This document shows positions 32,251 to 45,840 of a DNA stretch of 64,000 nucleotides, in pieces. This stretch comes from Sipunculus nudus. Taxonomy: Eukaryota > Annelida > Sipuncula > Golfingiida > Sipunculidae. Within the stretch, counting starts at the first letter, position 1, and each line of letters begins with the position of its first letter. Location: contig CM049311.1 of the NCBI GenBank assembly GCA_026874595.1, positions 58,302,453-58,366,452 of the forward strand. Reading direction: 5' to 3'. A program made the position numbers and the translations under genes. Under the pieces are notes generated by a model. The model was not told the DNA's origin. It worked only from the letters and a program-made list of their open reading frames with translations, and did not search any database.

Positions 32251-35200
32251 CACTCTAATTTATATACCATGGGACTACCAGTGAAAAGTACTTTCCGTTG
32301 ATACCAAACTTGATGGGTTGTTAAGGGTTTTTAAATATATATAACACTTTAAAATCAACGCAAAATTTAAAAAAATGAATAATAGTCGTATCTGACTGCT
32401 CTAAAACGCTCACTTGTGCCACTCTAATTTTTATACCATGTGACTACCAGTGAAAAGTACTTTCCGTTGGTACCAAACTTGATGAGTTGTTAAGCGTATT
32501 TAAATATATATAACACTTTAAAATCCACAGGAAATTAAAAAAAAATGAATAATAGTTGTATCAGGCTGCTCTAAAACGCTCACTTGTGCCACTCTAATTT
32601 ATATACCATGGGACTACCAGTGAAAAGTACTTTCCGTTGATACCAATCTTGATGGGTTGTTAAGGGTTTTTAAATATATATAACACTTTAAAATCAACGC
32701 AAAATTTAAAAAAATGAATAATAGTCGTATCTGACTGCTCTAAAACGCTCACTTGTGCCACTCTAATTTTTATACCATGTGACTACCAGTGAAAAGTACT
32801 TTCCGTTGATACCAAACCTGATGGGTTGTTAAGCGTATTTAAATATATATATCACTTTTAAATCCAAGAGAAATTAAAAAAAATGAATAATAGTCGTATC
32901 TGACTGCTCTAAAACGCTCACTTGTGCCACTCTAATTTTTATACCATGTGACTACCAGTGAAAAGTACTTTTCGTTGGTACCAAACTTGATGGGTTGTTA
33001 AGCGTATTTAAATATATATAACACTTAAAAATCCACAGGAAATTAAAAAAAATGAATAATAGTCTTATCAGGCTGCTCTAAAACGGTCACTTGTGCCATT
33101 CTGATTTTTATACCATGTGACCACCAGTGAAAAGTACTTTCCGTTGATACCAAACTTGATGGGTTGTTTAGGGTATTTAAAGATATATAACACTTTTAAA
33201 TCCAAGAAAAATTAAAAAAAATGAATAATAGTGGTATCGGACTGCTCTAAAACGCTCACTTGTGCCACTCTAATTTTTATACCATGTGACTACCAGTGAA
33301 AAGTACTTTCCGTTGGTACCAAACTTGATGAGTTGTTAAGCGTATTTAAATATATATAACACTTTAAAATCCACAGGAAATTAAAAAAAAATGAATAATA
33401 GTCATATCAGGCTGCTCTAAAACGCTCACTTGTGCCACTCTAATTTATATACCATGGGACTACCAGTGAAAAGTACTTTCCGTTGATACCAAACTTGATG
33501 GGTTGTTAAGGGTTTTTAAATATATATAACACTTTAAAATCAACGCAAAATTTAAAAAAATGAATAATAGTCGTATCTGACTGCTCTAAAACGCTCACTT
33601 GTGCCACCCTAATTTTTATACCATGTGACTACCAGTGAAAAGTACTTTCCGTTGGTACCAAACTTGATGAGTTGTTAAGCGTATTTAAATATATATAACA
33701 CTTTAAAATCCACAGGAAATTAAAAAAAATGAATAATAGTCGTATCAGGCTGCTCTAAAACGCTCACTTGTGCCACTCTAATTTATATACCATGGGACTA
33801 CCAGTGAAAAGTACTTTCCGTTGATACCAAACTTGATGGGTTGTTAAGGGTTTTTAAATATATATAACACTTTAAAATCAACGCAAAATTTAAAAAAATG
33901 AATAATAGTCGTATCTGACTGCTCTAAAACGCTCACTTGTGCCACTCTAATTTTTATACCATGTGACTACCAGTGAAAAGTACTTTCCGTTGGTACCAAA
34001 CTTGATGAGTTGTTAAGCGTATTTAAATATATATAACACTTTAAAATCCACAGGAAATTAAAAAAAAATGAATAATAGTTGTATCAGGCTGCTCTAAAAC
34101 GCTCACTTGTGCCACTCTAATTTATATACCATGGGACTACCAGTGAAAAGTACTTTCCGTTGATACCAAACTTGATGGGCTGTTAAGGGTTTTTAAATAT
34201 ATATAACACTTTAAAATCAACGCAAAATTTAAAAAAATGAATAAAAGTCGTATCTGACTGCTCTAAAACGCTCACTTGTGCCACTCTAATTTTTATACCA
34301 TGTGACTACCAGTGAAAAGTACTTTCCGTTGATACCAAACCTGATGGGTTGTTAAGCGTATTTAAATATATATATCACTTTTAAATCCAAGAGAAATTAA
34401 AAAAAATGAATAATAGTCGTATCTGACTGCTCTAAAACGCTCACTTGTGCCACTCTAATTTTTATACCATGTGACTACCAGTGAAAAGTACTTTTCGTTG
34501 GTACCAAACTTGATGGGTTGTTAAGCGTATTTAAATATATATAACACTTAAAAATCCACAGGAAATTAAAAAAAATGAATAATAGTCTTATCAGGCTGCT
34601 CTAAAACGGTCACTTGTGCCATTCTGATTTTTATACCATGTGACCACCAGTGAAAAGTACTTTCCGTTGATACCAAACTTGATGGGTTGTTTAGCGTATT
34701 TAAAGATATATAACACTTTTAAATCCAAGAAAAATTAAAAAAAATGAATAATAGTGGTATCGGACTGCTCTAAAACGCTCACTTGTGCCACTATAATTTT
34801 TATACCATGTGACTACCAGTGAAAAGTACTTTCCGTTGGTACCAAACTTGATGAGTTGTTAAGCGTATTTAAATATATATAACACTTTAAAATCCACAGG
34901 AAATTAAAAAAAAATGAATAATAGTCGTATCAGGCTGCTCTAAAACGCTCACTTGTGCCACTCTAATTTATATACCATGGGACTACCAGTGAAAAGTACT
35001 TTTTGTTGATACCAAACTTGATGGGTTGTTAAGGGTTTTTAAATATATATAACACTTTAAAATCAACGCAAAATTTAAAAAAATGAATAATAGTCGTATC
35101 TGACTGCTCTAAAACGCTCACTTGTGCCACTCTAATTTTTATACCATGTGACTACCAGTGAAAAGTACTTTCCGTTGGTACCAAACTTGATGAGTTGTTA

Positions 35201-38200
35201 AGCGTATTTAAATATATATAACACTTTAAAATCCACAGGAAATTAAAAAAAAATGAATAATAGTCGTATCAGGCTGCTCTAAAACGCTCACTTGTGCCAC
35301 TCTAATTTATATACCATGGGACTACCAGTGAAAAGTACTTTCCGTTGATACCAAACTTGATGGGTTGTTAAGGGTTTTTAAATATATATAACACTTTAAA
35401 ATCAACGCAAAATTTAAAAAAATGAATAATAGTCGTATCTGACTGCTCTAAAACGCTCACTTGTGCCACTCTAATTTTTATACCATGTGACTACCAGTGA
35501 AAAGTACTTTCCGTTGGTACCAAACTTGATGAGTTGTTAAGCGTATTTAAATATATATAACACTTTAAAATCCACAGGAAATTAAAAAAAATGAATAATA
35601 GTCGTATCAGGCTGCTCTAAAATGCTCACTTGTGCCACTCTAATTTATATACCATGGGACTACCAGTGAAAAGTACTTTCCGTTGATACCAAACTTGATG
35701 GGTTGTTAAGGGTTTTTAAATATATATAACACTTTAAAATCAACGCAAAATTAAAAAAAATGAATAGTAGTCGTATCTGACTGCTCTAAAACGCTCACTT
35801 GTGCCACTCTAATTTTTATACCGTGTGACTACCAGTGAAAAGTACTTTCCGTTGATACCAAACTTGATGGGTTGTTAAGCGTATTTAAATATATATATCA
35901 CTTTTAAATCCAAGAGAAATTAAAAAAAAATGAATAATAGTCGTATCTGACTGCTCTAAAACGCTCACTTGTGCCACTCTAATTTTTATTCCACGTGACT
36001 ACCAGTGAAAAGTACTTTCCGTTGGTACCAAACTTGATGAGTTGTTAAGCGTATTTAAATATATATAACACTTTAAAATCCACGGGAAATAAAAAAAAAT
36101 GAATAATAGTCGTATCAGGCTGCTCTAAAACGCTCACTTGTGCCACTCTAATTTTTATACCATGGGACTACCAGTGAAAAGTACTTTCTGTTGATACCAA
36201 ACTTGATGGGTTGTTTAGCGTATTTTAAAATATATAACACTTTAAAATCCAAGAGAAATTTTAAAAAAATGAATAATAGTCGTATCTGACTGCTCTAAAA
36301 CGCTCACTTGTGCCACTCTAATTTTTATATCATGTGACTACCAGTGAAAAGTACTTTCCGTTGGTACCAAACTTGATGAGTTGTTAAGCGTATTTAAATA
36401 TATATAACACTTTAAAATCCACGGGAAATAAAAAAAAATGAATAATAGTCGTATCAGGCTGCTCTAAAACGCTCACTTGTGCCACTCTAATTTTTATACC
36501 ATGTGACTTCCAGTGAAAAGTACTTTCCGTTGGTACCAAACTTGATGAGTTGTTAAGCGTATTTAAATATATATAACACTTTAAAATCCACGGGAAATAA
36601 AAAAAATGAATAACAGTCGTATCAGGCTGCTCTAAAACGCTCACTTGTGCCACTCTAATTTATATACCATGGGACTACCAGTGCAAAGTACTTTCCGTTG
36701 ATACCAAACTTGATGGGTTGTTTAGCGTATTTAAAGATATATAACACTTTTAAATCCAAGAGAAATTTAAAAAAAACGAATAATAGTCGTATCCCACTGC
36801 TCTAAAACGCTCACTTGTGCCACTCTAAAATTCATACCATGTGACCACCAGTGAAAAGTACTTTCCGTTGATACCAAACTTGATGGGTTGTTTAGCGTAT
36901 TTAAAGATGTATTATCCTTAAAAATTCACGCTAAATTAAAAAAAATTGGAATAAAAGTCGAACTTGACTGCTCTAAAACGCTCACTTGTGCCACTCTAAA
37001 ATTCATACCATGCGACTACCTGTGAAAAGTTCTTTCCGTTGATACCAAACTTGATGGGTTGTTTAGCGTATTTAAAGATGTATAATACTTTAAAATTCAC
37101 GCTAAATTAAAAAAATTGAATAAAAGTCGTACTTGACTGCTCTAAAACGGTCACTTGTGCCACTCTAAAATTCATACCATGTGACTACAAGTAAAAAGTT
37201 CTTTCCATTTATACCAAACTTGATGGGTTGTTTAGCGTATTTAAAGATTAATAACACTTTAAAATTCACGCTAAATTAAAAAAAATGAATAATAGTAGTA
37301 TCTGACTGCTCTAAAACGCTCACTTGTGCCACTCTAAAATTCATACCATGTGAATACCACTAAAAAGTCCTTTCCGTTGATACCAAACGTGATGGGTTGT
37401 TTAACGTAATTAAAATTTGATAACACTTTAAAATTCACGCTAAATTAAAAAAAATGAATAATAGTCGTACCTGACTGCTCTAAAACGGTCTCTTGTGCCA
37501 CTCTAAAATTCATACCATGTGACTACCAGTAAAAAGTTCTTTCCGTTTATACCAAACGTGCTGGGTTGTTTAGCGTATTTAAAGATTAATAACACTTTAA
37601 AATTCACGGTAAATTTTAAAAAATGAATAATAGTCGTATCTGACTGCTCTGAAACGCACACTTGTGCCACTCTAAAATTCATACCATGTGAATACCAGTG
37701 AAAAGTCCTTTCCGTTGATACCAAACTTGATGGGTTGTTTAGCGTATTTTAAAATATATAACACTTTAAGATCCAAGAGAAATTTAAAAAAAATGAATAA
37801 TAGTCGTATCTGACTGCTCTAAAACGCTCACTTGTGCCACTCTAATTTTTATATCATGTGACTACCAGTGAAAAGTACTTTCCGTTGGTACCAAACTTGA
37901 TGAGTTGTTAAGCGTATTTAAATATATATAACACTTTAAAATCCACGGGAAATAAAAAAAAATGAATAATAGTCGTATCAGGCTGCTCTAAAACGCTCAC
38001 TTGTGCCACTCTAATTTTTATACCATGTGACTTCCAGTGAAAAGTACTTTCCGTTGGTACCAAACTTGATGAGTTGTTAAGCGTATTTAAATATATATAA
38101 CACTTTAAAATCCACGGGAAATAAAAAAAAAATGAATAACAGTCGTATCAGGCTGCTCTAAAACGCTCACTTGTGCCACTCTAACTTATATACCATGGGA

Positions 38201-41200
38201 CTACCAGTGCAAAGTACTTTCCGTTGATAACAAACTTGATGGGTTGTTTAGCGTATTTGAAGATATATAACACTTTTAAATCCAAGAGAAATTTAAAAAA
38301 AACGAATAATAGTCGTATCCCACTGCTTTAAAACGCTCACTTGTGCCACTCTGATTTTTATACCATGTGACCACCAGTAAAAAGTAATTTCCGTTGATAC
38401 CAAACTTGATGGGTTGTTTAGCGTATTTAAAGATGTATTATCCTTAAAAATTCACGCTAAATTAAAAAATTGGAATAAAAGTCGTACTTGACTGCTCTAA
38501 AACGGTCACTTGTGCCACTCTAAAATTCATACCATGTGACTACAAGTAAAAAGTTCTTTCCATTTATACCAAACTTGATGGGTTGTTTAGCGTATTTAAA
38601 GATTAATAACACTTTAAAATTCACGCTAAATTAAAAAAAATGAATAATAGTAGTATCTGACTGCTCTAAAACGCTCACTTGTGCCACTCTAAAATTCATA
38701 CCATGTGAATACCACTAAAAAGTCCTTTCCGTTGATACCAAACGTGATGGGTTGTTTAACGTAATTAAAATTTGATAACACTTTAAAATTCACGCTAAAT
38801 TAAAAAAAATGAATAATAGTCGTACCTGACTGCTCTAAAACGGTCTCTTGTGCCACTCTAAAATTCATACCATGTGACTACCAGTAAAAAGTTCTTTCCG
38901 TTTATACCAAACGTGCTGGGTTGTTTAGCGTATTTAAAGATTAATAACACTTTAAAATTCACGGTAAATTTTAAAAAATGAATAATAGTCGTATCTGACT
39001 GCTCTGAAACGCACACTTGTGCCACTCTAAAATTCATACCATGTGAATACCAGTGAAAAGTCCTTTCCGTTGATACCAAACTTGATGGGTTGTTTAGCGT
39101 ATTTTAAAATATATAACACTTTAAGATCCAAGAGAAATTTAAAAAAAATGAATAATAGTCGTATCTGACTGCTCTAAAACGCTCACTTGTGCCACTCTAA
39201 TTTTTATATCATGTGACTTCCAGTGAAAAGTACTTTCCGTTGGTACCAAACTTGATGAGTTGTTAAGCGTATTTAAATATATATAACACTTTAAAATCCA
39301 CGGGAAATAAAAAAAAAATGAATAATAGTCGTATCAGGCTGCTCTAAAACGCTCACTTGTGCCACTCTAATTTTTATACCATGTGACTTCCAGTGAAAAG
39401 TACTTTCCGTTGGTACCAAACTTGATGAGTTGTTAAGCGTATTTAAATATATATAACACTTTAAAATCCACGGGAAATAAAAAAAAAATGAATAACAGTC
39501 GTATCAGGCTGCTCTAAAACGCTCACTTGTGCCACTCTAACTTATATACCATGGGACTACCAGTGCAAAGTACTTTCCGTTGATAACAAACTTGATGGGT
39601 TGTTTAGCGTATTTGAAGATATATAACACTTTTAAATCCAAGAGAAATTTAAAAAAAACGAATAATAGTCGTATCCCACTGCTCTAAAACGCTCACTTGT
39701 GCCACTCTGATTTTTATACCATGTGACCACCAGTAAAAAGTAATTTCCGTTGATACCAAACTTGATGGGTTGTTTAGCGTATTTAAAGATGTATTATCCT
39801 TAAAAATTCACGCTAAATTAAAAAAATTGGAATAAAAGTCGTACTTGACTGCTCTAAAACGCTCACTTGTGCCACTCTAAAATTCATACCATGCGACTAC
39901 CTGTGAAAAGTTCTTTCCGTTGATACCAAACTTGATGGGTTGTTTAGCGTATTTAAAGATGTATAATACTTTAAAATTCACGCTAAATTAAAAAAATTGA
40001 ATAAAAGTCGTACTTGACTGCTCTAAAACGGTCACTTGTGCCACTCTAAAATTCATACCATGTGACTACCAGTAAAAAGTTCTTTCCATTTATACCAAAC
40101 TTGATGGGTTGTTTAGCGTATTTAAAGATTAATAACACTTTAAAATTCACGCTAAATTAAAAAAAAAATGAATAATAGTAGTATCTGACTGCTCTAAAAC
40201 GCTCACTTGTGCCACTCTAAAATTCATACCATGTGAATACCACTAAAAAGTCCTTTCCGTTGATACCAAACGTGATGGGTTGTTTAACGTAATTAAAATT
40301 TGATAACACTTTAAAATTCACGCTAAATTAAAAAAAATGAATAATAGTCGTACCTGACTGCTCTAAAACGGTCTCTTGTGCCACTCTAAAATTCATACCA
40401 TGTGACTACCAGTAAAAAGTTCTTTCCGTTTATACCAAACGTGCTGGGTTGTTTAGCGTATTTAAAGATTAATAACACTTTAAAATTCACGGTAAATTTA
40501 AAAAAAAATGAATAATAGTCATATCTGACTGCTCTGTAACGCACACTTGTGCCACTCTAAAATTCATACCATGTGAATACCAGTGAAAAGTCCTTTCCGT
40601 TGATACCAAACTTGATGGGTTGTTAAGCGTATTTAAAGATGTATAATACTTTAAAATTCACGCTAAATAAAAAAAATTGAATAAAAGTCGTACTTGACTG
40701 CTCTAAAACGCTCACTTGTGCCACTCTAAAATTCATACCATAAGACTACCAGTGAAAAGTTCTTTCCGTTGATACCAAACTTGATGGGTTGTTTAGCGTA
40801 ATTAAAATTTTATATCACTTTAAAATTCACGCTAAATTAAAATAAAAATGAATAATAATCGTATTTGACTGCTCTAAAACACTCACTTGTGCCACTCTAA
40901 AATTCATACCATGTGAATACCAGTAAAAAGTCCTTTCCGTTGATACCAAACTTGATGGGTTGTTTAGCGTATTTAAAGATGTATAATAATTTAAAATTCA
41001 CGCTAAATTAAAAAAAAAATTAATAACAGTCGTACTTGACTGCTCTAAAACGCTCACTTGTGCCACTCTAAAATTCATACCATGTGAATACCAGTAAAAA
41101 GTTCTTTCCGTTTATACCAAACTTGATGGGTTGTTTAGCGTATTTAAAAATTAATAACACTTTAAAATTCACGCTAAATTAAAAAAAAAAAATGAATAAT

Positions 41201-41860
41201 AGTCGTATCTGACTGCTCTTAAACGCATACTTGTGCCACTCTAAAATTCATACCATGTGAATACCAGTAAAAAGTCCTTTCCGTTGATACCAAACTTGAT
41301 GGGTTGTTTAGCGTATTTAAAGATGTATAATACTTTAAAATTCACGCTAAATTAAAAAATTTGAATAAAGGTCGTACTTGACTGCTCTAAAACTTTCACT
41401 TGTGCCACTCTAAAATTCATACCATGTGACTACCTGTTAAAAGTACTTTCCGTTGATACCAAACTTGATGGGTTGTTTAGCGTAATTAAAATTTTATATC
41501 ACTTTAAAATTCACGCTAAATTAAAATAAAATTAAATAAAAGTCGTATTTAATTGCTCTAAAACGCTCACTTGTGCCACTCTAAATTTCATACCATGTGA
41601 CTACCAGTAAAAAGTACTTTCCGTTCATACCATACTTAATGGGTTGTTTAGCGTAATTAAAATTTTATAACACTTTAAAATTCACGCTTAATTAAAATAA
41701 AATTGAATAAAAGTCGTATTTGACTTCTCTAAAACGCTCACTTGTGCCACTCTAAAATTCATACCATGCGACTACCTGTGAAAAGAACTTTCCGTTGATA
41801 CCAAACTTGATGGGTTGTTTAGCGTATTTAAAATTTTATAACATTTTTTATATCAAGCAG
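32251..41860 (-). repeat. Satellite array, right arm (about 56 units), with higher-order repeats
   Basis: Same monomer in reverse orientation (GCCACTCTAA, TACCAAACTTGATGGGTTG). The turn-around at 32241-32259 is ATTAGAGTG-C-CACTCTAAT. Several monomer variants (CCATGGGACTACC, CCATGTGACTACC, GATGAGTTG) follow each other in repeating order. Long blocks recur: the segment at 37499 returns at about 38854 (1355 bp, 8 units) and again at about 40379 (9 units). Short open frames here are satellite translations, not genes. Confidence 0.95.
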
Positions 41861-42116
41861 ATTTAAAAAAAAGAATAATAGTCGCATTATTAGTATTATT
41901 AATAGTGAAATTTGTCTATTAGAAAGCGTGTATTGGCACCGTTTGATATACATGATCTTGACGAAGCCTTGAGGGCAGCGATGATCAGCGAAATACACTG
42001 CAAAGCGGTGAACAGAAGGCTGGTTAGGGAAATATGTTTCCGGCTAAAAGCGGAGGAAGAGCAGGCATTCACGGAGCATTTTCACGAAAAATGGACGTCG
42101 GACGTCCGTCGAACTT
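41785..42116 (-). repeat. Right terminal inverted repeat of foldback-like element (main part)
   Basis: Inverse of 29997-30330. Its final 10 bp (CACAGTCGTT) are displaced to 51572-51581 by the Mutator-like insertion, which duplicated GTCGAACTT (42108-42116 and 51563-51571). Confidence 0.85.
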
Positions 42117-42238
42117 GGGTCAGACTAAACACCCCATCGGACCCAATCGGACCCCATCGGACCCAATCGGACCCCATCAGACCCAATCGGACCCCATCGG
42201 ACCCCATCGGACCTCAGAATATTAAGATATACCTATGA
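41912..42238 (+). CDS. Outward-facing ORF in right end of foldback-like element, truncated by MULE insertion
   Basis: Identical to the left-end ORF for about 67 residues (through FHEKWTSDVRRT). It then runs into the inserted Mutator-like element at 42117, where the frame continues as a meaningless RTPSDPIGPH repeat translated from the 10-bp minisatellite. The natural continuation would be the element's own terminus. Sequence identity with 30211-29975 shows recent duplication or homogenisation of the two ends. Function unknown. Confidence 0.4.
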   Translation: MSIRKRVLAPFDIHDLDEALRAAMISEIHCKAVNRRLVREICFRLKAEEEQAFTEHFHEKWTSDVRRTWVRLNTPSDPIGPHRTQSDPIRPNRTPSDPIGPQNIKIYL

Positions 42239-42475
42239 AAATCAATTTTTCATTTAATATATAAGCCTGTGGGTATTAATTTTTATTTTTTATTCCCCAA
42301 ATCAAGCCAAACAGGCTTTGAATATGATTTTTTTAAATCTCTCTTTAAAAGATTTAAACTTTCAACAAACAAGCTTTTCACTGGGCAATAAAAAATCATT
42401 ATTATTTTATTATAATATTGTAAAGAAAATGTCCATGCAAAGCTTCTAAGGTGATGGTATGGTGTCTTTACAAAA
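42117..42475 (+). repeat. Left TIR of the MULE, including 10-bp minisatellite
   Basis: 19-bp terminus, then about nine units of CGGACCCAAT/CGGACCCCAT (42127-42213), then unique sequence (CATTTAATATATAAGCCTGT, AAGCTTTTCACTGGGCAATA) that is the inverse of 47990-48320. Confidence 0.9.
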
Positions 42476-43142
42476 AAAATGTGCTGTAGTTATTTTTCCC
42501 TAAAAAGAAAGATTTCAACTCTGAAATGAACTTAAAACTCAAAAACATTTAAAAACTGTTTATTAGTGTTACAAAGTGCACAAGGTTATCCATGACTGGT
42601 AACCAAGAAAAATTGTGCAAGATGTAAACTTTAATATAATTCAAGTGTAATTGCTGTATGTAAACTATAGTCTAGTACTTTATAATAAAGGGATATTGTT
42701 ATATTTCAAAACTTTCAGTTGTACTAAAAAAATTGAGATAACCATCAATATATTACATCCAACTTAAACACCAACCTTGTTTACACAAATGTAAAATATA
42801 AAAAGAAATATGCAAGAATTGAAATTACTCTCTAAATCCTTATCTCCCTGTCAACAGTAAGTGAATTCTTTTGCAAATGTTGATCAGCATGCTATCATCT
42901 ATGTGCAAAAAGTTCAAGTGAACACCTAGAACACCAATAACCAAAACTGAAATACTGGTAAATGGCCCTTTGCATAATATATCTCCATGGGGAATATGTT
43001 AGTGCAGTTTTATCAGTGAATTGTTGTTGTGTATAACATCGCTAGAAGATGAGGCAAATATATATATATACATATAAGTTCCTGCCCCAAGCCAACACAT
43101 GGTAAATATTCACTTGGTGAGCACAAATATATTTCTAAATAT

Positions 43143-45840
43143 TCAAAGTCTTGGTTTTTTCACTGTTTTGCTTCGTTCTGCTCTTCGACCCCTCTTTTGC
43201 CCTGGTTTCTTTCCTCTGCATGGGGTGACCGGAGTTTTTAGTCTGCCATCTGTGGAAGTTACCACATTAGGTGGCGATGATTTGAGGTGCCCTCTCATGA
43301 ATTTCCGAAATGCTTCCTCTTTCTGGTCACTTGTAAGTCTGGCCCATGTTTGAGGTGATATCTTATACATTTCAAACTCTTTAACTAATCTGAAATTTCC
43401 TAAGCCGACAAGGCTTCGACGAGCATCCTTGTAAGATGAAGCAACCACTTCGTGTAGTTTTTCAATAAGAGTTGCCAGGGGCTGCGGCTTCCAATCTATT
43501 GCCTGCTTCAAGATGTGGTTACCTGATTCGGCATTATTGTTAGTCCACCGGCGGTCAGCACACCTGCTATTGTTAGTGTTTTTTACCTGAGTTTCAAAAC
43601 ACGGGACAAGTCTTTCCTCGAGGTAATGGCTGAACTTGGGTGCTATGTTGCTGCAAATTTCTTTTGCATCACTGATCCTTGTGTCCAGATCCAGGGTATC
43701 ATCAGCACTTAAAACTCCCTCTGCTCCAAACAAACAGTCAATAATTTTTCGTCTGTCAGTTGTGGTCAGCCCTATCTTGTTTTGTAAGTATTCAGTTGTA
43801 TTTCTTTCAAGATGACGTGTGCAAAAAACTTTCAAGGAATCTGGAAAAGCTTTCTCTATAGCCTTGCGCAGAGCTTTTTCATCATCAGATCCAATGTTGA
43901 GCTCTTTGGTGTTGCAGTTGGCAAGGACTGCTGAAAGATGGGCAAAAAATGCATGGTATGTTTCAAAATTTGCATTTCCATGCAGAAACATTGGCCCAAA
44001 AAAGATAGGGTTTTCTCCAGTCTCAATCTTCTCAAGTGATTTGTTCTTAAACACTGTTGTCGTCACAAAGACATCACCTAAATTGAATGTCCTGTCTACA
44101 CCTAGGACTGCATCTCCTGTACAACAAAATCTTTTCAAATCTTGTATCTGATCTGGCAGATACAGAATCACACTAGGCACGTGAGATTTCACAATGTGAA
44201 CCTGTTGCACAAAAGGGTGGTCTTGGACCATATTGAGGACTATCAAAAGATTGTCAGCAAAATTGCTCTTGTATTGACCTTGTCTTTCTTTTGAGTGGAT
44301 TTTGTCTGAGTATTTTTTGTTTCTGATTTGTTTTGTGTCCCTTGGGGCCTTTATCACACTGTTTTCTAGCACCATCTGATTATACACTGTTTTTGGTTGT
44401 GTAGTTTTTGCCCTTTCACCTGCTTCTTCCAGAACACAGCTTGGTGTCCGCACATAAGTTCCCTGATTTGTTTTGTTATTGCCATGTGGCACCAGTCCAG
44501 GAAAAGTCCCCGAGTATTCTACAATTGCTAGGTTTGTAGCCAGAGACATGTGCAGGGGTGATTTCACAATCCAGCTAACGCGCTTTGAGTATGACTTGTC
44601 TGCTTTTAGTTTTGCATAACCTCGGTATATTTCCAAGATTTGTTCTTCCATTGGTTGAGGGGACAGGGGTATATAGTGACGTTTTCCTTGTATTTGTTTT
44701 TCTTTGCAATATTGGCCGTCTCGATGGAAAACTTTTTCGTGTTTTATCGGATTAGCACTATCTGTGATATAAACAGTCTTGTTGCTGGTGCCAGAGTTAC
44801 TCAGCCAAACACCACAGTCATCCATGTGTTCACTCTTTTTACCTTTTTTCCTCCTGTCCAGATTTGCATCATTTTTCACAATGAAGTAGACATTGGATTT
44901 TGCTCCATTTGGGATTTGATCCAGGCCAATAGCATCACTACAAAGTTTTTCAAGCACTTCTTCTGTTTGGAGAAATTTTCCCAGAGGCAAAGGGCCAGAT
45001 TCAGATCCATAATTGGAACTGATATCCTGATTTTCTAGCAGTAAGCTTTCCTCTGTCACTGAATCAACAAATTCAGATGTCTTACTGGGGCTGCTGGTGT
45101 TTGTTGGCCAAAAACTTGGTTGGTCCTCTGCTGAGTTAGAAAGGTCCATTTCACTGGTGCTGCCACATTTCATTTCCTGATCTCTTGCACACAGCAGTAC
45201 AAAGTGATTTGGCTTGAAACTTTGTATGTTTCTTGGCAATTTTGCCACAGTCCACATAACGGTGCACAGTGGTTCTCGACGAGAGGACACTTCTCGACCT
45301 GTAATTCTGCGAGAGTATGCTGCACTCTGAAGATCATGTGGTCCTGTTGATGGCATGTAGCTGATGATTGGTAACTGGATGACAGCACTTGCTCCATGTA
45401 TATGCATAATGTCAGCATAATCTCCAAGCCTTACAACACTCTGGATCAAATCATTGTAATCTGGAATGAACATGAGTTCCTCTAGTGTCTTTTCAATGAA
45501 GTCTGAACTGGTCCTATCATAACATGCTCTGTTCTGGATTATCTCTAGAGCTGTCAACAAACGCAAATGATCATGGGCATCTTCATGGCCATACAAGGCC
45601 AGAGATAAAGCACGATAAAAGCAGTTTCCATCTGCACCTACACTGCGAGGTGAGTAGCTACACAAGGTCAGCTGACTGAGATGCCTGAGCAAAGACACAG
45701 ATACTGTATCCTCTGTGCCAGTAATCACTGAACCAGGTTGTAGGAGACGCTGTGGAAGTTTCACTTTGTGGGCATCCAGGAGCATATGCTCCTGCTTTGC
45801 AGCTGTCATAACATCATCCCTCTCAAATGCATCACTCAAC
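43143..45840 (-). CDS. Exon 2 of MULE protein: OTU and MULE transposase domains
   Basis: One uninterrupted frame to a stop at 43143. It begins at a TTTTTAG acceptor, so the first ATG here is probably internal to the spliced protein. The region between OTU and transposase (about 230-400) is low-similarity, with Ser/Thr-rich and Lys-rich patches. Confidence 0.9.

Noticed and set aside
37503-39079. Two identical 73-residue open frames (37503-37724 and 38858-39079)
   Set aside because: They are translations of the ~170-bp satellite; identity reflects higher-order repeat duplication, not coding.
30235-41860. Array resembling a CRISPR because of regular repeats
   Set aside because: There are no unique spacers; whole ~170-bp monomers are tandem and the genome is clearly eukaryotic.
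43143-45839. OTU domain as evidence of an integrated virus
   Set aside because: The gene lies between TIRs with a 9-bp target duplication and has a MULE DDE core, so a transposon explains it fully.
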